From assembly GCA_018894105.1 (NCBI GenBank), contig CM032131.1, positions 1,514,501 through 1,578,500 on the forward strand: a stretch of DNA of 64,000 bases, read 5' to 3'. The notes under the pieces were generated by a model. That model was not told the DNA's origin and did not search any database. It worked only from the letters and a program-made list of their open reading frames with translations. The DNA is from Jacaranda mimosifolia. Lineage: Eukaryota; Streptophyta; Magnoliopsida; Lamiales; Bignoniaceae. Below are positions 1 to 10,379 of this stretch, in pieces. Each line of letters begins with the position of its first letter. Positions within the stretch are counted from its first letter, which is position 1. The position numbers and the translations under genes are program-made.

Positions 1-899
1 GGAAATTGACGGAACCCATTCCGACCAGAAGTATGATATCAGATTTTTTCCCCCAAATTCCATATAATAGTGCCGATTTGAGTTGCTGTAATTCCTCTTT
101 AATTTCTGCAAAAATCTTTGCTTGACTTTCTTGCTTCGCTTTAATTTCCAGGATCTCTTGCTCCGGACATCATTTCTTCATATCATGGTAGCAATTACAA
201 TTAAGGAAAAGCTCTTGGCTTCGCGTATGAAACTTGGTCGGAACAACCTACTAGTAACATCTTCTGTGAAGCCTATTTTTCGACTACTTGTGCTTATACT
301 TTGGTTCAACTTAGGTCACTCGTGCGTAGTAGGTTGGTTGATTGTTGAATAATTCTTTGATTTAAATTTCTATTATATTATTTCAGTCAGTATGCCATCA
401 TGTGTCCAAAAAATGAAATTTCTATCTTCATATGCATCTTGACTTGCAGAATATGTAGTATACATATGTGTACATCTCCAAATTATTTGAGCGTGAAGAA
501 TTGTTATGTGACTAAGGTACTGTGGTCAATTTGTGCATAATATGTACTTTTCCTCAAAAGTTTGATAGCTTCTAGTGTTTCAGTCTATGAAGGTTTTTAA
601 GTTGATAGTCTGCAATGTATGTGCAATTGAGTTTGGGACCATTTTATTTGATTCTTAAAATGATGTCATCCTCTTCAAACATTTGTTATATGCTTCAAAG
701 GATTTGCCTTTTGTTAAGTTATTTGAAGCACAACTAATTCATGCCCCTTTAGGATTGTTGTTGGAAGAATCGCATGGATTGGAATACGAAAAAGATTATT
801 TTGGCCTGGATTTATGTATTTTTGCTGTGACGAATTATTTGTATCTATCGGCTTTATTATGCTTACTGTATGCGTTATGAGAGGTGAGCTTGTAGACGA

Positions 900-1363
900 A
901 CTCGGATACCTAGGAGATGGAGTGTAATTTCTAGGATACCGGATCAGTTAAAACATTGGAGAGAGATTGTGAAAGTCGACGATCAAGCATGTTTGGATAA
1001 CTTGCGTATGGATAGAGGTACATTTTGGCAGCTATGTTATTTGATGGAACACCTAGGGGGGTTGCACCAAGAAAAGTTTATGAGCATTCCTGAGAAATTT
1101 GCCATTATTTTGTCAATTCTAGCACATCATAAGAAGAATCTGATTGTCAAACACAATTTTAAATGATCTGGTCACACAATTAGTAAGTATTTCAAGTAAT
1201 GTCTTAAAGCAGTTATCAGGATTAGTCCACTGCTCCTTGTCACAACTCAACCTGTTGATGATGAATGTACTAATGATACTTGGAGATGCGTTAAGGTATT
1301 TTCATATAAACCAATGATCCAACTATGCATAATCAATTGTTGGATCTCCTTAAACTGAAATGG

Positions 1364-1456
<93 letters not shown>

Positions 1457-2193
1457 TAAGGTGTTCTAGGGGCTCTGGATGGTACATACATAGAAGTATG
1501 AGTTCCATTAAGCAAACAGACACGGTATAGGTCCAAGAAGGGTGAAGTTTTTGTCAATGTTCTTGGAGTGTGCAATTGTGAAATGAATTTCATATATGTC
1601 CTTGTTGTATGCGAGGGATCTGCTGTGGATAGTCGGGTATTATATGCAGTTGTTAGCAAACCAAATGGCCTCAAAGTTCCTGTTGGTATGTTTTATTTCT
1701 GTAAACTGTTTAACTATATGCTTAGTTTGAATGCTAATCTCATTTATAACTATTTTTTTTCCTTTCATTTTTTTTGGTTTTACCTTTTCAAAGGAAATTA
1801 CTATCTATATGATGCCGGGTATACCAATTCTGAAGGGTTTTTGACTCCCTATCGGGGCACCCGATACGACCTTGATGATTGGAGTGCGGCCGCATTGGCA
1901 CCACAAAACCCCATGAATACTTCAACATGAAGCATGCTAGGACGAGCAATGTCATTAAGAGGGCTTTTGGACTCCTAAAGGGGCGATAAGTTGTCCTAAG
2001 GAGCACAATGTACTATCCAATCATGACTCAGAACATGATAATCTTAGCATGTGCACTTCTACATAATTACATTCATGCACAGATGCCATGTGACCCATTT
2101 GAGGAGGTTGTGTTGGACAGTAATGATATGACTTCAGATATGGATGTCGATTATATTCAAACGATCGAGAGCTCGTTGGATTGGAGCAATTGA
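900..2193 (+). pseudogene. HARBI1/ALP1-like Harbinger transposase, inactivated
   Basis: Pieces of a DDE_Tnp_4 nuclease follow in order on the plus strand. An N-terminal helical region lies at about 940-1166 (VKVDDQACLDNLRMDRGTFW). The first catalytic block (GALDGTYIEV) lies at about 1465-1500, then KGEVFVNVLGVC and the second block (EGSAVDSRVL) at about 1615-1645. After a small intron follow YYLYDAGYTN (about 1800) and the final block NVIKRAFGLLKGR (about 1950-1987). The gene is dead: TGA at about 1164 ends the first piece, TGA directly follows IEV, and TAA at 1987 interrupts KGR-VVLRS. The position expected to hold the catalytic glutamate in the VIE-R-FG motif is lysine. A long ATT microsatellite sits in the presumed intron. 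Family assignment is firm; exon borders are approximate. Confidence 0.8.
1363..1455. repeat. (ATT)n microsatellite
   Basis: About 31 uninterrupted ATT/TTA units lie in the presumed intron of the dead Harbinger transposase, just before the first catalytic block. Such long pure arrays are normally length-variable. Confidence 0.97.
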
Positions 2194-3357
2194 CGTGATA
2201 ACTTGGCCACCAATATGTACCAATTGTGGAGAGGAGCTCATTATATGTCTTAGGATGAATAGATTGTCTTCAAGGGTTGTAGGGATTTCAAGGATGTTTG
2301 TTTTTTTGTTGTGATGTGTTAGGTTGTTTTAAACCTTTACTTTTTTGCTTGAATTTAGTTTTGGTGATATGCATTGTGTGTTTCATTCAATTCAAATACT
2401 AATTGAATTAACATGTTACATATAATAATTCATATCATATATATGAATTGTAGATATTTCCTCGTTACATTTGTAAGTTAACATTTCTTGGATATGACCC
2501 ATGTGATGTGAATGGCCACTGCAGAAGCTAAAAGGCTGCAAAAGAAAGCCTAACGCCAATACCTTCACCCTCTTGGGACCTAAAGATTCTTATTGGCTTT
2601 TCATAATCATGCCAACATGGGTTGGCAAGGTGTGTGCAATTGTCAGAGTCAAAATTATTGACTTTGGCTCATTTTTTTCACAGTTATTTCGGGCTCTTCA
2701 TGTGGTTAAGAATTGTTGTTGGCCATTTATGGATACATATTAGGTAAACATCACACTAAATTTGTGAATGAAAAAAGGTCCAAATTCACTAATAGTTTAA
2801 ATATTAAATATAACTAAAGAATGGAATATTTTAGTCGTAAAAATAATTAATTATAATATGTATTTCAAGATAAGAAATTACTTGTATTTATATATTCACA
2901 ACAATTATATCCACCATCTATATTAATTTAATGTGGAATGAATTAATTGGTCACTAATCTAAGGAAATTTGTATGCATTTTTACGATCAAATGTGAAATA
3001 TTCGTAAGTGATAACGATGGCAAAAATGTAGTTACTTACCCAACTGTTTCAAATTTAATAATATTTATTAAACAAGTGTCAAGCATGGCTTTATTTGAAC
3101 CTTCAATTAGGTGGAGCCACAACCATGTTGTGTACATATGCCTTCCAAATGATATTAATATGGCTAGGAACATCCCTAAAAATAAAGGGTTGGGCAATAA
3201 TGTTGTCGATAGAGCAATCTTGACACATATTGATTAATAGAACACATATATCAAAACAAAAATCATACAAGGTTCCCATTAGAGAACACACTTATAACAG
3301 AAGTTATTAAAAACATATTGAAACGGCTGCCTATGCAAAGAAAATGGCCATTACAAC

Positions 3358-4406
3358 CAATGACGAATCCAAGGGGGGGGGGGCAAGGGGGCTATGGCCC
3401 ACCAACATTTTATATATATATTTTTTTTAACTTTTGTAATATTTCTATGTATTTTTGAAATTTTAGTAATAATCCCCCCTATTTTCATATATAGTTTCTA
3501 ATTTTTGAAATAAATTTTTGTTTTTATATTTAAAATTGTTTACCTATTTTAATTTTGTGAAAGTTCAAAATAAACTTTTGGGACCATATTTACAATCAAA
3601 TAATTTATCATTAGTTTGGGTTCATTAGGACACTTCTGTTTTATTTGTTTGAAAACATATTTATGGGATCTAGCCAAGAAAAATCTTTATAACTTTATAA
3701 AAATTCACAAAAAAATTAAAATCTTTGACTTCAAAGAGATTGAGACAAAGAGATAAAGATAAATAAATATTTATAAAAAAAAACTTTTTCTTTTTAATTT
3801 TTATTTGTCTTTAACATGTGTTTATATCTTCTATTTACTTAAATAGTACATATTATTATCTTCATCTTTAGTTTTATAATATATTTTAAGTGTTTATTTA
3901 TATGCATTATAAAATATATGTTATTGACTTATTGTATGTATTGAAAATAATCCAGAATTATATATGCTTTTGGACTTTATGAAAAGAATAAAATTTATGA
4001 TCAAATGATGTATAATTAAATATATGTTTGAATATTGTAATTCCTATAGATATTTGAGTAATCGATCATCATTTGCTTCACTTATTATTGGTTCTTCTTA
4101 TTTCAACAGCTATAAGTGAGAGAATTTTTTTCACTATGAATATTATCAAAAATAGGCTCAAAAATAAATGAAAGATGATCTTTTAGCCAATTGTTTAATT
4201 CCTTATATTGAGAAAAATATTACTAAAAGTTTTGACATTAACTCGATCATTTATGAATTTTATGATGTGAAAAAGCATCATGCTCAAGTTTGATGACGAC
4301 ATGTAATTCGAATTTAGTAAATCATAAAATTTGTATTTGAATTTTTATGTTCATAATTTTGAGCCCCCCTCCCCCCGGCAGTCTCAAAATCCTAGATCTG
4401 TCCTTG
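3358..4406 (+). mobile_element. hAT transposon, internally deleted, with perfect 8-bp target duplication
   Basis: The element is bracketed by the direct repeat ATTACAAC (3350-3357 and 4407-4414), the 8-bp duplication typical of hAT insertion. Its ends are imperfect inverted repeats: CAATGACGAATCCAAGG on the left and, read inward on the minus strand, CAAGGACAGATCTAGGA on the right. G-runs and C-runs follow just inside each end. Only the C-terminal end of a transposase remains, at about 4068-4290: a decayed dimerisation region (MNIIKNRLKNK, then IPYIEKNITKSFDIN) like that of TTF-type/ZMYM1-like hAT transposases. The rest is AT-rich filler. It is a non-autonomous deletion derivative. Confidence 0.85.
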
Positions 4407-4407
4407 A

Positions 4408-4896
4408 TTACAACACAAGCTTTCTAATGACCAACCCCAACAAGAGCCCAACAAAGGCAACAACGATAACACAACCGCACCCAAGATAACCTCCGAAGAC
4501 CATAGCATATTTCAAGTTAGAATTTGGATATGCATACAACTCAGGCCGTTGATCACAAGAGTTATGAATTGAGGGGACTGTACATGAGCTTTCACTCTGC
4601 TCTGCATGATCAAGGATTCCACTATTATGCGACTTTGAGCCATTACATGTTGAAGGATTATGAACGTAGGAACCCGGATTGAATCTATGAGAATGTGATT
4701 TTTGTGATTCACTCTCTACTGGTGAATAATTCCAAGGAAGCCCATGGTACTCATCCCACCAAAAGAAATGACCATCGTGGTTGTTCCCTTTGGGACATTT
4801 GTAAAACCACCTGCCAGGATTCTTGGTCGTATGAGATTGACGAAGTACCATTTGTCCTCCACTGCAAGAGCAATGTGGTGATGGCTTTAGAAACAT
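4408..4896 (-). CDS. GRF-type zinc finger protein with C-terminal membrane segment
   Basis: The 162-residue ORF starts at the ATG at 4896. Residues about 9-48 form a GRF zinc finger: CSCSGG, then TTKNPGRWFYKCP, then GHFFWWDE, with the spaced Cys residues, the Gly-Arg-x-Phe core and the aromatic end typical of the family. A serine/histidine-rich linker follows, and residues about 130-155 form a Gly/Val/Leu membrane helix ending in RKLVL. Canonical splice sites (acceptor just upstream of 4906, donor GAG-GTAAGT at 5520/5519) support a separate 5' untranslated exon at about 5520-5640. GRF fingers bind single-stranded nucleic acid in some proteins; the role of these small plant membrane-tailed versions is unknown to me. 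The stop codon lies inside the target duplication of the adjacent hAT element, so the original 3' UTR is displaced. It may be a host gene or the second ORF of the Harbinger element. Confidence 0.75.
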   Translation of the reverse strand: MFLKPSPHCSCSGGQMVLRQSHTTKNPGRWFYKCPKGNNHDGHFFWWDEYHGLPWNYSPVESESQKSHSHRFNPGSYVHNPSTCNGSKSHNSGILDHAEQSESSCTVPSIHNSCDQRPELYAYPNSNLKYAMVFGGYLGCGCVIVVAFVGLLLGLVIRKLVL

Positions 4897-6294
4897 TTCT
4901 CACTAACTACAGAAGCAATGAAATATTGCAAAACAAAAATGAAGTATAATCTTATTTTGGGAAATCATTTTGTCGAGAAATTTCTTATGATCTGACGCCG
5001 GTGCAATGCATTCCAAGTAAGGTGGCCATTTCGGTTTCACAGAAATTCCATGAAATGCAAATTTAGAAACTATCTGGCAATAAATTATTGTTTTGATTAA
5101 TTAGATCATGCATTGCTTCGGGTTCCAACTCCACATTACATAAATTGTAATTATGAAAAATCATAGTTGCATATGTCCACATCAGAACAACATTTTACAA
5201 ACTACATTTACATCTCTATTCATAACTTAACCCCGACATAGAGTTAACAATTGGATAGTATATGTAACCCGTACATAGTAAATCTTACTTTCGCACAACG
5301 AAGAAGGCAACAACACCATCATTGTACTCTAGAAACATACACCTTACCTAAATGTATAATTATGTCTGATTGGATTAACTATGAAATGCCTAATTGTCTT
5401 GTGGAATCCAAGTAAATCAATTGCGAACACATACACTTACAGTTGCGAATAAATTCTGCCAATCAACCCAAATAATAGATATTAAAAAAAAAAGCCAAAA
5501 ATGGGACAACTATACTTACCTCGCAAATACGAACTATGCAATCGCTAAAGGGGCGATGGTATCGCAAATTTCAACAGGGCTTGCGGCAACTATAAGTTCA
5601 GCTTAGCGTGGCCGACAAAGAGAAGAATTTGTGTGGCGGAGCTCTTGCTACTAGCGAATTGAAATTTGAAGCCTAATTTTTGTGCAATTTAGGGATTTTT
5701 GAAAGGGCTGTGCCTTTGAGGAAAACAGATTCTAGTTGAATTCTTTTCTGTGAAAAAAGAGTTAATTTCTATGTTTGTAGTGGGAGGAGCCTACCAGGGG
5801 AAAAAATGGAACTTCCAAAATGAATCCTTGATATCAAACAGGATCGTTGGAAAAGGCAAGATTGGAATGACAACTAATAGTTGATCTAATCCGGTCTATT
5901 AAACACACCACTAAAATTTTCAATTATGCCCAATCTCCAACTAATATAATCTCGCCTATTGTCTAAATTCCATATCAAACGCCCCCTTGGAAAATAAATA
6001 TAGATAATTGGGTTCTTGTTATATGTCGAGCAATGCGTGCATTATTTATATCAATTGCTTTTGCAGTTTCTATATTTGAATAGGATTTATTAAATTTAGA
6101 ATTCCTTTAAGGTTAATTTGTACTTGATGATCATACCATATTTCTTATTTTTGTATATACATACTTTTAGATTGATTGGTGTATTCTTTATGCATTTCTT
6201 TATATTTTATTATGTATATTTTTACTATATAACTATTAATTTGTTATCTTATGTGTTTATGTAATAATTACCAAGTACTAAACTCATAAAAGAA

Positions 6295-8327
6295 ATGGCA
6301 TAAACCAGTGATGTTAAAAACGAAAGTGATGAACTTGGACGCACAAAAAGAAAACAAACTTCTAATGTATGGCTAAAGTTTAAGAAAGTCAAAAGTCCCG
6401 ATGAAGTTGAAAAGGCCATATGTAACCACTATAAAAGGAAATTCTCATATGCTAGAACTAGTGGTACTACACACCTAAGAAATCACTTAATCAGGTGTCC
6501 TTGGAGAAATCAAAAAGTTAAAGACCAACAAATACTCCAAACTATTGGGGAGGGGGATGAAGATAATGTCAAAATAAAAAACTTCAAATTTGATCAAGAA
6601 AAGATTAGAATTGACATGGTGAGGATAGTGATAAAGCATAACTATCCATTCAATATGGTTGAACATGAATTATTTGCGATATTTTTGAGTAATCTGCAGC
6701 TTAAGTTCGAACTTATCTCCAAAAATACGTCAAGATTTGATATCCTAAAAGTTTACAAAGAGGATAAAGAAAATTTGTATAAGCATCTTGATGAGCTACC
6801 TACTCGTATAAGTTTGATGACAGATATGTGGAGTAATGGTACTCAGCAAGTTGTTTATTGTTGTCTAATTGCCCACTTTATTGATGATGGGTGGGTTTTA
6901 AGAAAGAAATTCTTTCTTTTACAGATGTAGAGTCTAGACATGATGGCAAATCTCTTTATGAAATCATTAAAGACTTACTTTTAGAATGGAATATTGAGAA
7001 AAAAAATGTGATGTCTAACTGTGGACAATGCAACATCAAATGATGTGATGACTAAAGTTCTAAACACATGGCTTTGTGAGCAAGGGTCACTTCCCTTGCA
7101 TGGATAGATGCTTTACATTAGATGTGCTGCTCATATCCTAAATCTTATTGTCAAGATGGGTTAAAAGCAATATCTAATATGCTTCAAAAAATAAGGGAAT
7201 AAGTTATCTGTGTAAATGCATTTCCTCAAAGAAAACAACAATTTAAATATGTTCTACATCAATTGAAGTTGCAAAACAAGAGGCAGCTTGGTGATGATAA
7301 TCTGAATAGATGGAATTCGATGTATCTTATGCTTGAAAGTGTTCTTGAAGTCAAGGAAAATGGTGTAAATGCATTTCCTCAAAGAAAATAACAATTTAAA
7401 AATGTTCTACATCAATTGAAGTTGCAAAACAAGAGGTAGCCTAGTGATGATATTATGAATAGATGGAATTTGATGTATCTTATGCTTGAAAGTGCTCTTG
7501 AAATCAAGGAAACATTTTCACGTTTGGAACAAGTGCATAAAAAATTCAAGTCGAATCCATCTAAAGCGGAATGGGAAAGTGGAGAAGTTGTTTGTAGATT
7601 ATGATGCCACTTGTGAACTTTCAGGTGTGAAATATCCGACTTCCAATATTTATTTTCCCATTGTTTGTAAGATCAAGCATGCTATAATGAAGTGGGAGGA
7701 TCACACCGAATTTTATATTTAGATTATGGCTATGATGATGAAAGAAAAGTTTGAAAAATATTGGAGTAAGTGCAATTTCCTTATGGTACTTGTTGTAATT
7801 CTTGATCCTCGCTTCAAATTAGATCTTGTTGAGTTTTATTTCAATGAGATTTATGATATTGGTGCTGAAATTCACTTGGTGAAAATTCAAAAAGCACTTA
7901 GGGACTTGTTTTGCTATACACTGATGATTCAAATGATATATCTTCATCATTTGTACAATCTGTTGATTGTAACATTTCTAGCTTAACAAAATCTTGTGAC
8001 ATTGGAGGTTGTAACTTGGCGGGATTTGACTAGTAGGACGATCAAACTCGTAATGCTAACACTATTGCTTCTCAAAGGTTTGAGCTTGAGAGGTATTTGG
8101 ATAAGCCAATAATTGGGGGCGTAGCTGAATTTGATATTCTAAATTGGTGGCAAGACAATGCTCCTAGGTTTCCTACTATTGGAAAGATAGCCCGAGATGT
8201 CCTTGCTATTTCTACATCAACAGTTGCTTCGGAATTTGCTTTCAGGATTGGAGGAAATATTATTGAACCATGTTGTCATGCTATAGGTGAAGATGCAGTG
8301 CAAGCTTTGATGTGTCGGCAATATTGA
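6295..8327 (+). pseudogene. hAT transposase (BED zinc finger, RICESLEEPER/DAYSLEEPER type), inactivated
   Basis: Reading starts at the ATG at 6295, but the third codon is TAA. In the same frame follows a BED zinc finger at about 6355-6510 (VWLKFKKV, then AICNHYKRKFSYARTSGTTHLRNHL, then C-P-W), with the Cys-x2-Cys and His-x-His spacing expected. The N-terminal helical region and the start of the RNase-H-like catalytic core (ISLMTDMWSN) lie at about 6616-6850. A frameshift near 6910 breaks the core, and further shifts follow. The C-terminal hAT dimerisation domain is well preserved at 8097-8327 (FDILNWWQDNAPRFP, then IARDVLAISTSTVASE). A 153-bp segment is tandemly duplicated inside it. The family is clear and the copy cannot make a functional protein. 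Confidence 0.88.
7212..7517 (+). repeat. 153-bp tandem duplication inside hAT transposase
   Basis: Two adjacent copies (7212-7364 and 7365-7517) of one coding segment beginning GTAAATGCATTTCCTC differ by a handful of substitutions. The period is a multiple of three, so the duplication alone would add 51 codons without shifting the frame. Confidence 0.9.
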
Positions 8328-8339
8328 ATTGAGTTGCCA

Positions 8340-9525
8340 ACTGGAAAAGGTTTTAACAACTTACCTCTTGTATAATATTGTTTCATTTTTAGTGACTATT
8401 TGTTGTGTACTAATATTGATGCATTTATCTTATAATGTCTCGTCATTTTACAGTGACTTCTAACTTGAAGTTCAAATCTTAATCTTAACTTTCATAGAAG
8501 GTATTGTCTCCTTTTCAATTATCTTTCTTTTTCATACGATCAAACAACAATTATTTATTTATTTTTATGGTCTTATTTTCTTTCTTGCAGGCTTCTTATG
8601 GATGAGTTGCTGTTGATGGTTAACTAATTGTCTTTTGGCTTCTTACTTTAGGTTAAACTTTTAATGTAGGTATTTCTTTTCTCCTATTATTTTTGGCTTT
8701 CACTTTTCTTATATTAATATTAATAATAGTATCTCATATGATATATCAAACTCATGGTACTTTTTAATTATTTCTATTGCACAATAACTCAAGATTTCAT
8801 TTCTTCATCGTACAGGATCATAATACATTGCTAAAGTAGGTTTCTTTGGATTAAGTAATGAGCTTCTATTCAATATAGTAGGTGTTTTTCATATAAATTT
8901 TTAGATTTTGAACTTATCTATATAATTGCATTATTATTACTTGTTTTTCTATTTTTGTAATAGGAAATGATCTTGGAAGTACAATGAATAGATATGGAGC
9001 AGAATGTTTTTTGCAATAGCAAGAACTTTTGTCTACATTATTTGCTCTTATTTTTGTAGTAGAAGTAGAATGTTAGGATATCCTATTTTTACAATAGGAG
9101 CAGAATACAAGCAAATCTTAATTTGATTAGAAACAATTGTTTTTTTTATAACTTTAAGCTTGTATTAGTTGATTGTAGAATCAAATGTAATATTTATGTA
9201 TTTATACTGTGAAACAATTACTATTATCAAAAACTTAGTCATTATCATGTGAATGAATGTGAATATATTATATTAATGCTTTTGGAATTGGATTCTTCTA
9301 AAGATTTCAGAAAAAGAAAAAAAAAAAAAACAAATATATGATCATATGATGGTGTTCGGATTCGGATAATTTTTCGAATATCGAATTTTATCTGGATTCG
9401 AATTCAGTAATAATAACAAAGATCCTATAGGATTTTGGGTTGGATTTGAATATGATATACAATTATCGGATTCAAATTCAGATCTATCATGATCCAGTTC
9501 GAATTCGGCCCATTGACAGCCCTAG
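8340..9525. other. Non-coding tail of the hAT region; possible right end near 9525
   Basis: No gene is seen. The stretch is AT-rich with several poly-pyrimidine/CAG sites. At 9509-9525 the minus strand reads CTAGGGCTGTCAATGGG, a form typical of plant hAT ends. A matching left end was not found upstream of 6295. Just inside is a run of short ATTCGGAT/GAATTC-rich repeats (9355-9505). Confidence 0.4.
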
Positions 9526-9732
9526 TTTGTCTGTTAAAGTATGTAATATTAGGAATAGTCCATACATGAAAATCAAAGAATATCCTTATTTGTCAATATT
9601 AATTTTACAAAATAAATAGCATTAGCCAATAAAAAAAATTAAAACTAGTAGACAAATATAAAAACAAATGGTAAATTGTATGGAAGAGAAAAGAAGTAAA
9701 TATATCAAGCTCAAAACTCATCAAAACCTATT

Positions 9733-10010
9733 TATTATTTGGCTAAACTTATTTAAAAGATCTTATAAACTCTTACATTTTATAAGATGTTTTAGGAACT
9801 TCTAAAATGCTACATCTTATCTTTAAATTGAATTATTAAACTATTTGGATAAAATAATATATTGAATCTTATAAAATATTAGCAATGACAATTTTATAAT
9901 TAAAATTAAAAAAGTCGTTAGAATTTTGAAAATAAGTTAGGATGTCTTTACTTTTTCAAAAAAAGCTTATAAAATCCTAACATTTGGGGATCTTATAAGC
10001 TCCTTTTTTA
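9733..10010. repeat. Possible miniature inverted-repeat element
   Basis: The motif family ATCTTATAA-CTC / TTATAAG-AT occurs near both borders in opposite orientation (about 9755-9790 and 9965-10005) around AT-rich sequence. This suggests an old MITE. No target duplication could be fixed, so this is tentative. The rest of 9526-10379 is AT-rich 3' flank of the next gene. Confidence 0.35.
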
Positions 10011-10379
10011 AAAAAAATTATCAAAGGAGTGGAAAAGAATAAACAAAATATACATACATACATATACATATATATATAGCTTATCTATTTGCTTCTATAA
10101 CAGCAGTAGAAGGCTATATTACACTTAAAAAAGAAAAGAGACATTGTTGCCAATGGATAAAGAAGCTCCCTTCAAAGACAAGTCTGTTTACAGCTAACAG
10201 CACCTATGAGTCAAAAATTTGGAAGTCAAGGAAAAGAACAGGTGCGATGAAAAGGTTGCTTGTCTGAATAGGATCCTACTGCTATAAATATGAATGGAAT
10301 TCGTTTCTGCGAAAAGAAAAGAAGCACAAGATTGAAGAGCTCAGGATTACATACAACCTCCTTTCGATCTAGGCCTGCA

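Larger units (their letters stand above)
1..5986. mobile_element. PIF/Harbinger-like DNA transposon, right part (left end outside window)
   Basis: A decayed HARBI1/ALP1-type transposase lies on the plus strand at about 900-2193. On the minus strand the sequence ending at 5986 reads GGGGGCGTTTGATATGG, which resembles the ends of plant PIF/Harbinger elements; this is the proposed right end. The matching left end is not in the window, so element length and the 3-bp target duplication cannot be tested. Between transposase and right end lie a hAT insertion (3358-4406) and a minus-strand GRF zinc-finger ORF. Whether that ORF belongs to the element is an inference. 1-880 and 2200-3350 are AT-rich and hold no gene I can recognise. 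Confidence 0.45.
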
